A stretch of DNA of 64,000 nt from assembly GCA_028641055.1 (NCBI GenBank), contig CM054058.1, positions 503,395,919 through 503,459,918 of the forward strand, in the 5' to 3' direction. Below, piece after piece: positions 12,101 to 21,832 of this stretch. The position numbers and the translations under genes are program-made. The notes beneath the pieces are model-generated. The model ran no database searches. It saw only the letters and a program-made list of their open reading frames with translations, and was not told the origin of the DNA. How positions within the stretch are numbered: position 1 is the stretch's first letter; the number at the start of each line of letters is the position of its first letter. Origin of the DNA: Alopecurus myosuroides. Lineage: Eukaryota; Streptophyta; Magnoliopsida; Poales; Poaceae.

Positions 12101-13512
12101 AAATTTCGGGCAGAAAAGAAAAAAAAGACAGGAAATAAAAGGGGTGGAGGCTTGGGGGATCGAACCCAGGACCTGGGGAGCGCGCACAAGGGGGTTAACC
12201 AGTAGGGTGGAGCTTGGAGTTGTGATAGGAGAGGCATCTGTGGGGGGTTATGGTTCAGAAACTGCACCGAAACCAATTGGGAAAATAAACAGAAAAGGTG
12301 GGGCTTTGGGGACTCGATCCTGGGATCGCTGGGCTCGCTGCGCTTCTGCTGCGCGCTCCCTACCAGTTGGGCTGCTGCGCTGATGCGATGGATACGGGGC
12401 GATTTGGTTTTTGAGTACAACTAAACGGTATTAACTGAAACTGTAACGAACACACGATTTGTTCTTCTCTATGACGAAACAGAGAAACGAACCTGACCAT
12501 GGCCGGAAGGAAATCGAGGTGCAAACGGAAGGGAAACGAGCGGGTGAGTGGCAGAATGGAAAGAGGACCTTACCCTCGTCGCAGGGGTGGCCGCGGCTCG
12601 GCCGGGGGGTGGCGGAGACGGCGGCGGCGTGCTCCGGCGGCCGGCGGCCGGAGGCAGCAGAGAAGGGCAGCGCCCTCCTCGATGGCGGCGGAGAGGGGAG
12701 ATAGGAGGGAGGCGGATGCGTGCGGCTAGGGTTAGGATTTCTCCACGGGTTGGGGATAGATATAGGAGGGGGGAAGAATCGGGTGGAGGAGATGGGGCAG
12801 CAGGTCGCTGTCCACCATGGCTGACGACAGCAACGATCGTACGGAGGTAGGGGAGACAGGTAGCGGGCTGCGCCTGGTGGGCTGGGCCTGCCTCCCCCTA
12901 GCTCACCCTTCCCTTTATTTTTTCTTCTCTTTTTTTTTGTGCTTGCAAGAAAAGAAAAAGGAGAGAAAGAATAGAGATTTGGTTTAATTGTTATGAATAA
13001 TTTTTTTAGTAATTTGCAAAACAGCAAATTCAAAGCCATTGTGACCTTTGAGTCCAAAATATTTGAAATATTACTTTGAGCTTTAAATTGCCATTTGCAT
13101 TCCCATTGTTTTTCATAAGGAGTTGATTTTTTTTTAACCAATTTTATTCAATGACTTCAACAATTTTGAAACCATTTGTTGAAGTTAATTGTTTGCAAAA
13201 TTTTAATGTTTTTAACCACAATTTGATCATGTCAAATATGATTGAAATGATTTGAAATTTAAGTTGAATTGGAAATTTACCATTAGGGTTTTCAACAAGA
13301 GAGAAAAGATTATTAACAAGCAATTTGATCAAAACAACTTAAAATATTGAAAAACAATTGAATTGTTTTAGTTTGCAATTTTGGTCAATGTGGGAAAGTT
13401 TAATTTGGTTTGAATCTTTGATTTGTTTTGAAATCATGATGCAATGCATATGATGCATGTGATGCAATGCAACAACCAACTTTCTATCTAGGGTAACACC
13501 CCAGGTGTTACA
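9137..13512 (-). repeat. 5' LTR of the LARD-like element
   Basis: 4376 bp, near-identical to 4291-8658 with scattered substitutions, short homopolymer length changes and an indel of about 10 bp at 9225-9237. It abuts the TSD atgtg at 13513-13517. Confidence 0.9.
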
Positions 13513-13517
13513 ATGTG

Positions 13518-16310
13518 GTATCCATTGATCTAGGAATCTCATTGCCCCTTTATCACTAGCATCTTAAATGGTGAATGTTGAAGTAATGTGAATGACAAGG
13601 TGGTTGAAAGCCTCATGCCCCGTGAGTGTGAAAACCTACTCCATGATTACTCAACTTAAGATTCCTAATAAGCTTTGTACAATCATAATAAGTATTAATG
13701 ACATCATAGAGAACCGCAAAGAGGTACCTCTTGCCCCATGACATGGAAACAAGCCCATGTCACAATGACAAGACAAACAAACGGAGTAGACTCATCATCC
13801 TTTTTATTTTCATTCACTATTATGTATAGCTTCTTATTTTATTGTAGGATGTGTTGTAGAGTCACTCAAGCTGTAAGTAAATGTCCACCATGATAAAGCA
13901 TGGCTTGGGTTAGCGGCCCAATGAGTTTCTCTAGTCATATAGATACTTACTCATCAAAACTTACTATTCCTCTATTTCATTTCGGCATGGCAGGAGTCCA
14001 AAAACAAAAGTACATGATATCAACCAAATGTAAATTTTTGTGCAATGTTGAAAGCTTTCCGGTGATACACGTTTATAACTAGCTCCCAACCACACACTTG
14101 GCAAACGCAAAACTTGTGGCTCCCATTATTGGGTCATGTTTATTAGATGCATAAAAATTAAAGTGTGCCTTCAAAAGTTCTTGAGAGCCCTATCCCAAGT
14201 TCAACCCATGAAAATTAATAAAGTGAATATCTTAATTTAGAACATAAATAACACAATAACATTGTGAACATACTCGTAATAGCAATTAATCTAATGGGAA
14301 GATATGGTGGACTCACTGGAAATACTTGGCTAAGGAGTGTTGGAAACAAGTTTTTACTTGTTGGAATTTTTAAATTTTTGGCTAGCAAGAGGGAGATAGT
14401 TGACCAGCTACTATGCATGCATATGTCAATAGAACTACTAATTTCATGACAAACTAAATAAACCAGCAATTAACATCAAGGACATGAATAAGAGATAGCT
14501 CAAGACAACATTATTGCAAATTTCTACACATAAAAAGCCTATAAATCATGCAAACATATGTAGCTCTTCAAATCAACCATGGAATCCCTATTCCAAGTCA
14601 TAATACTAGAATCCAATACATTCCAACCCCAAACTCCAGTATCTCAATCTCATATAAAATGATGGGTGTGGTCTTTTCAAAAGAAAAATAAAAACAAAAA
14701 CTAGACGCTTCAAGTCTCTACGATAAATGCTTTGCTTAGAAAAACAGAAAGTAGACGTGTGCTAACCAAAAGAGTGTAGCTCCAGTAGGGTGTTCATCAC
14801 ATCGCAAAGCTTATGGCTTTCACCATTCTTGGATGTCTTGAGGCACAGCTCCTCTATTCTCTGTGAAAAAACTTCACAAAAGATGTTTCTCCCATTCTTT
14901 TTCTCTGGGGTGAGATTCGCAAAGACAAACAAATCACATGCTTGCTGTGCCAAATTCAAAATCAAATGATCCAGTAGATAGACAATAAGGTTCATTATGT
15001 TGTATGTTCACTCTCTTGCTTGAAAGAATCATGGTATTTCGATTCCCAAGCCCAAAGAGTGCATAAAACAAAAGAAGGCAGAATCTGTCCAGAAAAGCAA
15101 CACCAGCAAAACGAATGTTTTTCCCTAAGCTAGACTCGTCAAAACATTAAGCCAATTTTTGTGCTTACAGAGGACGAAAAGTTGCAGAACATACTAAAAA
15201 AATGAGCTCAATCCGACATACCAATAAAAAACGTAAAATTATACGGTGAGCAGACTCGTGCTGAAACAGAAATTTCATGCACTAGGATAGCAACTTATAA
15301 GTCCAAATGGGTTTGACTTGACTCTTTATTGAAAACTCCAGAATTAAAACAAAAAAACTAATCTCTTTAGACATCAAGAGGACACTAGGAAAATCCAAAC
15401 AAAAACAACCGGGTTGCCTCCCGTAAAGCGCTTTCTTTATAGCCATATACCTAGGCTTTACTTACTTAACATCATGATGGTTGGAGTGAGGTGGCTCGGC
15501 ATCTCCAAGCTTGGATTCTTGTACTTATTTGATACATGTAGGGTGAGCCCAGGGGTACATCCCCAAGCTTGATTGGTTGTCCCTATTGATCTTTGTTCAT
15601 CTCACTCAACTCTTCCTCCTGAAAAATTCTTCTTACACAAATCTCAACATAAAACTTGATTAGAGGGGTTAGTGCCTCCATAAATAAAATCCATATAGGT
15701 ACAACAAAGACACATCATGAGTTGATTCTAAATATTAACTACTGTTACTACAGTTGTGCATTGCTCCTTGATCAAAAGAACCACACAAAACACAAGTAAT
15801 GAGAGCAATGCAAAATAAAGACATAATCTGCCAAAAACTGAACAGCCCGTAAAGAGTGAATTTTTAGAGGCACTTAAGTTGCTCAAATCAGAAAACTTAA
15901 AAGTAATGAAATATGTAGTGATAACTAAATATTGCTGTCGTAAATTACCAGGTAAAAATTCCACTTCTGTGATTTTAAACATTTTTCGCAGTGAAGTTCA
16001 GGAATCTGTTTTCTTGACAGCTAATTACTATTGTTTAATCCTATCTCTCATATAAGATTATTATTGGCATTTAAGATGAGAAATAAGACAGAAATGTGAT
16101 GTTACAGTAGTGAACTATTATTTTTATTGTTTTTAGCTTTGGAATAAGTTTTAATGATAGAGACTTTGCAATGGTTTCATTGGCATGAACAACACATGTT
16201 CAAGGTCGACCCCAACTTCTCCATTACTCATCCTTCTCATTTACTTTCCCAAATTTTTTATAAAATGAAAATCTTAAACTAAATGATACATAACCGTAGG
16301 TAAAGTCATT
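13518..16310 (-). other. H1 post-pol region, main part
   Basis: About 2.8 kb between the integrase tail and the insertions. It matches copy 2 (58817-61615) nearly base for base. One conserved minus-strand frame is visible (14762-14995, listed separately). The rest is AT-rich with no convincing gene. Phrases such as the minus-strand run up to the gcaacccgg at about 15420 are the kind of long 3' region known from Triticeae gypsy elements. Confidence 0.6.
14762..14995 (-). pseudogene. Possible post-pol ORF of the H gypsy family
   Basis: A 77-codon minus-strand frame, MNLIVYLLDHL to the end LLELHSFG, lies about 1.5 kb downstream of pol. The copy-2 counterpart (about 60078-60300) keeps the same frame with several conservative replacements (for example ALA-type CDLFV block and NGRNIFCEVFS unchanged) but has one nonsense change in the middle (TPEKKN becomes TP-stop-KKN). 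Between the two copies the differences do not shift the frame. I recognise no domain. It could be a remnant of a third gene or a chance frame in conserved repeat DNA. Confidence 0.3.
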
Positions 16311-16858
16311 TTACATGTTGTAAAGACATTGTCGCTTTAGATCTGAAGATGTAACCTGGCAGAAATAGCTCGAAATAGAAACACGAAGAGAAAACGATAT
16401 ATGGACCTCGGGGGTCCGGGGGATTATATAGCAAAAATATGCGTAACGAAAGGAAAGTCCAGGTCGAAAAATGGTCGAAGAGGGGCTCCGGGGCTCCCAC
16501 ACCATAGGGTGGCGCGGCCAAGGGTGGACCCGCGCCCTCACATGGTGTGGTGCCTCCGGGCACCTTCTCCAACTCCTCTTCGGCTCGGTATTTGTCATAT
16601 TTTCCAAAAATAAATACTTTATAACTGAAAATTTAATCCGCGAACTTTTTCTTAACATAACTGTTACGTATTCCAAAACACACTCTGCAGATTCTGAAGT
16701 CTTCCCTCCGATGAATTTCTCCGGAGTCATTACTTGAATAACATAAACATCTTCATCATAAGAATCCCCAGAAATATAATGTTTGAGTCTTTGACCATTT
16801 ACCACTTGTGTAGTATTATCTTTGAGGGAAGCAATTTTGATTGCACCCGAACGATACA
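16311..16858 (-). pseudogene. H1 integrase C-terminal tail
   Basis: The minus-strand frame begins with codons for VYRSGAIKIASLKDN, the usual C-terminal integrase motif that follows WEGPYIIEE in this gypsy lineage, and continues through NGQRLKHYISGD. In H1 the two halves of this motif are separated by the hAT-like MITE at 16867-17061. The later part of the 182-codon frame is probably read-through into non-coding DNA. A matching frame exists in H2 at 61616-62164. Confidence 0.75.
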
Positions 16859-16866
16859 CTTCTTCA

Positions 16867-17061
16867 CTCTGTTGAGGATATCGGCCGATATTCCGATAAA
16901 TCGGCCGATTTATCTCTTACCAGTGTCTGGCTGATAAGATAAATTGGCCGATATTTTGGCTGATATTCCGATATTTCGGCCGATATGCCGATAAATCGGC
17001 CGATTTACCACTTATCGGGGGTCGACCGATAAGTTTTCGATAAGCGATATCTTGAACATTT
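16867..17061. mobile_element. 195-bp hAT-like MITE, TSD cttcttca
   Basis: The insert is flanked by a perfect 8-bp duplication, cttcttca, at 16859-16866 and 17062-17069, and it interrupts the integrase frame between GPYIIEE and VYRSG. Its ends are imperfect inverted repeats: TGTTGAGGATATCG on the left against TGTTCAAGATATCG read inward from the right (12 of 14), three bases in from each edge. An 8-bp duplication is characteristic of the hAT superfamily. The inside is built from repeated tcggccgat units, including a perfect 20-bp palindrome at 16895-16914. No coding capacity. Copy 2 lacks it but carries a footprint. Confidence 0.8.
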
Positions 17062-17069
17062 CTTCTTCA

Positions 17070-18265
17070 ATAATATAAGGTCCTTCCCATATGGAGAGTA
17101 ATTTTACTGCAAAAAATATGAGACGAGACCGATACAATAGAACTTCCTCACCAACATAAAACTCTATTTTTAAGGATTCTTTTATCATGCCATTGTTTAA
17201 CTTTCTTTTTAAAGAGCTTGGCATTTTCATAAGCTTCACATATCCATTAATCTAAATGATTCAAATCAAGCATTCTTTCCTTACCGGCAAGTTTAAAATC
17301 TTTATTTAATTCTTTCACTGCCCAATAAGATTTGTATTCTAATTCTAAAGGCAAGTGACAAGCTTTTCATAAACCATTTTATAGGGAGGCATACCCATAG
17401 GATTTTTATAAGCAGTTCTATAAGCCCATAATGCATCATTCAACTTATCTGACCAATTCTTCCTAGATTTATGAAAAGTCTTTTGCAAGATAGATTTAAT
17501 TTCTCTATTTGATAATTCTACTTGCCCACTAGTTTGAGTATGATGAGCTGAGGAAATTATATGATTAACATCATATTTAGCAAGGGTTTTCTAAAACCAG
17601 CATGAATTAAATTAGAACCTACATCGGTCATAAGATATCTAGGCACACTAAACCTAGGAAAAATAACATCTTTAAGCATTTTTAACGAGGTTTCTCCATC
17701 AGCACTTTTAGTAGATATAGCTTCTACCCACTTAGTAACATAATCAACAACAACAAGTATAAGTGTATAGACATTTGAAGTAGGAAAAGGACCCATAAAG
17801 TCAAATCCCCAACAATCAAAAGGTTCGATAACAAGAGAATAACTCATAGGCATTTCATTACGTCTAGAAATATTTCCTACTCTTTGACATTCATCACAAG
17901 ATAAAATAAATTTACGTGCATCTTTAAAGTGAGTAGGCCAATAGAAACCTGATTGTAGAACCTTTTGTGTGGTTCTATCTCCAGCATGATGTCCTCCATA
18001 AGCACTATTGTGGCACTTCTTCAATATTTCACGTTGTTCATGATCTAGAACACATCTTCTCATAATACCATCTACTCCTTCTTTATATAAATGTGGGTCA
18101 TCCCAAAAAGAACACCTCAAATAATAAAAGTATTTTCTACTTTTTTGAGCTGTAAATGTTAAAGGAAAATACTTTGAAACAATAAAGTTAGCATAATCAT
18201 CATACCATGGACTATCTTGGGGTTTTACCTTCATTGCAGCCAACTGTTCATTTGGAAAACTATCA
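17070..18265 (-). pseudogene. H1 integrase (zinc-binding and core domains), frameshifted
   Basis: The minus strand encodes a Ty3/gypsy integrase in pieces. The frame starting at about 18265 gives the HHCC zinc region (GGHHAGDRTTQKVLQSGFYW to SCDECQ) and the core start GFDFMGPFP with the first catalytic Asp, then TDVGSN around the second Asp (normally TDNG or TDGG, so a neighbouring residue is altered). The frame closes at about 17557. In another frame the core continues with [15 protein letters not shown], which holds the catalytic Glu, to about 17340, and after a further shift ends with LLSIWEGPYIIEE just before the MITE. RNase H is missing: the RT end (DTAKVEA) runs straight into the integrase N-terminus (PIRVNDSFP) at about 18283. 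Confidence 0.85.
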
Positions 18266-19078
18266 TTAACACGAATAGGCTTCCACTTTAGCTGTGTCAA
18301 CTTCAATACCTCTTTCAGAAATTTTATGTGAAAGAACAATACCTTCATTAACCATAAAGTGGCATTTCTCCCAATTAAGAACAAGATTAGTTTCCTCACA
18401 TCTCTGCAAATTTTTTTCAAGGTTGTGCAAACAATTATCAAAAGAAATTCCATAGACGGAGAAATCGTCCATGAATACTTCCACAATTTCTTCACAAAAA
18501 CCATATCAAATAGCAGACATGCATCTTTGAAAAGTAGGAGGAGCATTACACAAACCAAAAGGCATACGTCTATAAGCATAAGTACCATAATGACAAGTAA
18601 AGGTTGTTTTCTCTTGATCTTGCTTCCTAACATCAATTTGAGAAAACCCAGAATAACAATCAAGAAAGCAAAAATGAGTTTTCTTAGACAACCTCTCAAG
18701 AATTTCATAAATAAAGGGTAAAGGATAATGATCATTCTTAGTAACTTTATTTACTTTTCTAAAATCAATGCACATTCTATAACGAACTACTACTATTTGT
18801 GTAATGAGCTCATTGTTTTCATTAGGTACAACGGTCATTCCTTTTTTCTTACGGATACAATGCACATGGCTCACCCATCTACTATCAGCAATAGGAAAAA
18901 TAATACCAGCATCAAGAAGTTTTAATACCTCATTGCTTACCACTTCCTTCATCTTAGGAATTAAACGGCGTTGATGTTGAACTACTTTCTTTGCATCAGG
19001 TTCAATATTAATAGCATGCTGACATATACTAGGAGAAATTCTCATCGGGCAATTTAGATTCATAAGGTGCTCTAGCAA
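18266..19078 (-). pseudogene. H1 reverse transcriptase, disrupted
   Basis: Minus-strand RT of the gypsy family: VYRMCIDFRKVN-type block, HFCFLDCYSGFSQI with the first catalytic Asp, RRMPFGLCNAPPTFQRCM, and FMDDFSVYG with the second and third Asp (18464-18475). The frame breaks between CMSAI and YGFCEE (about 18486-18506), apparently by a small deletion where relatives have FSDM; H2 has exactly the same lesion. At the N-terminal side about half a kilobase of the protease-RT linker is missing relative to H2 (junction about 19030-19045). The C-terminal connection and RNase H are deleted. Confidence 0.9.
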
Positions 19079-19685
19079 ATTTGGAGAAATTTAACTCATT
19101 AGATTTTCCATCAAATTTAGTCAAACTCTTCTCTCTTTTACAATCTATAATCGCACCACGAGTGTTCAAGAAAGGTCTACCAAAAATAATAGGACAAGTC
19201 TTACTAGCAGCCTTACCAAGTACTACAAAATCAGTGGGATAATTAGTTTTACCACATAAAACTTCCACATCTCTAACAATACCAATAGGAAAAACAGTTT
19301 CTCTATTAGCAAGCTGAATAACCACATCAATATCTTCAAGCTCACAAGAACCAATCTCATGCATAATTTCTCTATAAATCTCATAAGGTATAACACTAGA
19401 ACTAGCACCAATATCAGACAAACCATAATAGCAATGATCACCAATCTTAACATAAAACACATGAACACTAGTTTCCTTAGCTCTATGAGGATGTGAAACA
19501 ATATTAGAAGCATCCTCACGGAAGACAATGTGTTCATCCTCCACATTTCCACAAACAAGATCTTTTACTATTGCTACTGCAGGTTCAACATTTATTTGTT
19601 CACCCGGTTTAATAGCTTTCTTATTACTCTTATTAACCACACTAGCCACCATAGAGTGTTCTTTCACCTTAGTAGGGAAAGGCAT
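19029..19685 (-). pseudogene. H1 aspartic protease region
   Basis: A 218-codon open frame on the minus strand. The protease active site reads LSDIGASSSVIP (19401-19418 holds SDIGAS), matching the D(T/I)GAS signature of gypsy proteases. It is followed by VVIQLANRETVFPIGIV and IIFGRPFLNTRGAIID, the usual flap and C-terminal blocks. The frame is intact but is separated from gag by a stop and from RT by the deletion at about 19030, so it cannot be made as part of a normal polyprotein. Confidence 0.85.
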
Positions 19686-20164
19686 TTTTCAACATAGGGC
19701 TTAGGAATATCAGGATTAATAGCATGCACTTCTATACTACTAGCAGGAGCAATATCTTTATAAGGTGCATGGTACTTGTGATAATTCTTTTTAGGAATAT
19801 CAAGATAGGAGGCAAAAGCTTTAAGACAGTTTGCAAAGATTTGAGAATCAAGATCAGAAATAGCACTAACATCATAGAAATAATTGGTTCCCATAAAAGA
19901 CTTAATGCATTCATAGTCATAATTTATACCTGACGTTCTACCTTTGTGGTTCTCCCATCCTTCAGTGTTTTGTTGAATACGGTCAAGAAGATCCCGTTTA
20001 GCTTCTTCCTTCATACATGTGAATGATCCAGAACAAGAAGCATCCAATAAATCCTTACCATGAAGAGAAAGCCTTGCATAAAAATTATTGACAACAATAT
20101 TGCGCGGGATTTCATGAACGGGACATTTCAGCATTAATAACTTCATTATCCCCCACGCTTGAGC
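19664..20164 (-). pseudogene. H1 gag, C-terminal part
   Basis: The minus-strand frame contains NFYARLSLHGKDLLDASCSGSF, a conserved capsid block of grass gypsy gag proteins, followed by a variable region. It is continuous with the gag N-terminal part at 45795-46211: the TSD aatac flanks element A on both sides, and reading across the empty site gives the expected IYNFWPHDGES to SIAQAWG transition with allowance for frame changes. So element A landed inside gag. Confidence 0.8.
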
Positions 20165-20169
20165 AATAC

Positions 20170-20645
20170 TGTCGTGGGATAATCACGGCAGACGTTACCA
20201 GGGGTAACTTATCTTGGGGCAAGACGACACAGGTGTTTGGGAGAGGGTTTAGCTCGGAGGAAAACATGATGATATTCGATCTGGTAGCCGGCAATCAAGT
20301 CGCCGAGTCTCCGATCTCAAGATAATAACTCAATTCTCGTGTTACACTGGATATTCGATATCAGGCGATATTGCTAGAACTCTTAGATCTCTCTCAACTA
20401 AACTTAGGGGCCGGTTTATAAAGCACCCGAACCCCCTGGCTTACCCTCCAAGGCGCACCCTGAATCCTACCCGGACACCGCATACAAAACCCTAGCTTTC
20501 CTTACCGTAACCCGCAACCCGGGTTACCAGGCCTACGAACTTGGGCCTTCTAGAAATTCATTTATCTTTAGCCGGATCTTGCGCAGCGTCCTTTGGGCCG
20601 GGTTACACCTTGATGTTGGCCTACCGGGTTATCATCCCTCCATCA
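20170..20645 (-). repeat. Element A 3' LTR
   Basis: 476 bp, TGATGGAGGG...CCCACGACA on the minus strand. A TATA box (GCTTTATAAACC, minus) lies at about 20414-20425. The preceding minus-strand sequence TTCTGGGGACTAC is a modest polypurine tract (20646-20658). Confidence 0.92.
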
Positions 20646-21832
20646 GTAGTCCCCAGAATAGCTTGGGCTTCTCAGGATCCTCCTTGAAGCGCTCGCTATT
20701 CCCTGTAAAATTATCAAACTCACAAATTCATGAAGGCCGAGTTAAATTGCTTTGATAAACAGCTAGGCCTAACTCTATGGTGGCCATATAATAACCCGGC
20801 TTTCTCCAAATCCCTTGCTTAGCCCTCCGGGCCAACACCCTGATAAAAATGTCAAAGATCCGGCTTACTTTACTCGATAACTGATCCTGATGTTGCGGAG
20901 AAGATCTCTTTCTTATGTCTATCCGGATATCTCGTCCAGCACTTAAAGCATATCTCGCAAAATCCGTGCAGGTAACCATTATCCCGAAATTTCCGGCTTC
21001 CGCCCGTTGGAATAAGTTTATCCGCCCGCACCTTATAAATAGGCGACCAGAAGATAATCTAGACCCCAACGTTTCATTGCAACTCCTTCTCCTTCCTCAC
21101 CTCTCGCGCTTGCGCAACACCACCACAGGAATCCCAAGCTCGCCATCAGAGCAAAACCGCTGCCGGCTACGTTCGTCCTCGAACCGCTCCGCGCCGCCGC
21201 CAAGCTCCGCCACCGCGCCCTCATCCTGCCCATCGAGAGTTGCAAAGGGGCATTCGGACCGCGCCATCTGCCTCCATCACTTTAGACTTTAATCTCTTCC
21301 AGTAAGTTCCTTGTATTCATTAATTCAGCCTTGCAATTTTTTGATTTACTCTAGATTGGATCTAGGTCAACCCGCGAGCCGTTTTTCTTGTCGCGCCGGA
21401 TTAGATTGCTTAGATGCTTGCTAGTTCGTCCAATAGCCTGATTGATGATCACACACCACCCTCCTACCATTATTAATCATCAATTTCTTCGTAGAACCGT
21501 CGCAAGTTTTCCAATCTAGATCCATTTCATCCCGATTTTCCGCGCATGTCATTGACACCCGGAAAATCCTCTTCTTCCGGCTCTTTTGCTTGCAGTAGAT
21601 ACATGGGCAATCATCCGTCTTCCTCAAACACTTTTCAATACGTAAGTAACCAATAGTTTCTATAATTATACTTGATACCCGGATACCTTGTAATCTTCAC
21701 CTCGTGGCATGATACCCGGATAATTCTTAATTTTCATATCTTCTTGATACTCCGTGTATATACTTGGGTAACCCAGTATTTCCGAGTCTCATTTCCTGTA
21801 TCTTTTTTCCTTGTGCTTTGCAGGTTGATCCC
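20646..21832 (+). promoter_or_regulatory. Upstream region and 5' leader of the antisense gene of element A
   Basis: About 1.2 kb between the 3' LTR and the ATG of the antisense gene. A good plus-strand TATA box (TTATAAATAGG) lies at 21033-21043, followed by a C-rich leader at 21065-21300. A splice donor (CCAGTAAGT, about 21299) and an acceptor (CTTTGCAG, ending 21822) would remove a leader intron and place ATG 21833 ten bases into the next exon. The arrangement implies the antisense gene had its own promoter rather than relying on the LTR. Confidence 0.5.

Larger units (their letters stand above)
4291..13512 (-). mobile_element. LARD-like LTR element with 4.4-kb LTRs and no coding region
   Basis: Complete insertion of 9222 bp with TSD atgtg at 4286-4290 and 13513-13517; copy 2 has the empty site at about 58817. 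Two direct LTRs (4368 and 4376 bp) enclose only 478 bp. A primer-binding site complementary to the 3' end of initiator-methionine tRNA (TGGTATCAGAGCC, minus strand, 9122-9134) sets the orientation. No gag, protease, RT or integrase piece is recognisable, so it must have moved with proteins from a relative. By hand comparison the LTRs differ at roughly 40 positions, about 99 percent identity. Its LTR is a diverged homologue, in opposite orientation, of the LTR of element B. It resembles large retrotransposon derivatives (LARDs) in lacking genes, but its LTRs dwarf its internal region. Confidence 0.9.

Noticed and set aside
18359..18721. Plus-strand ORFs over the gypsy pol genes (also 18728-18925, 62975-63292, 63343-63540)
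   Set aside because: They are antisense shadows of the RT and protease coding strand, mirrored in both H copies simply because pol is.
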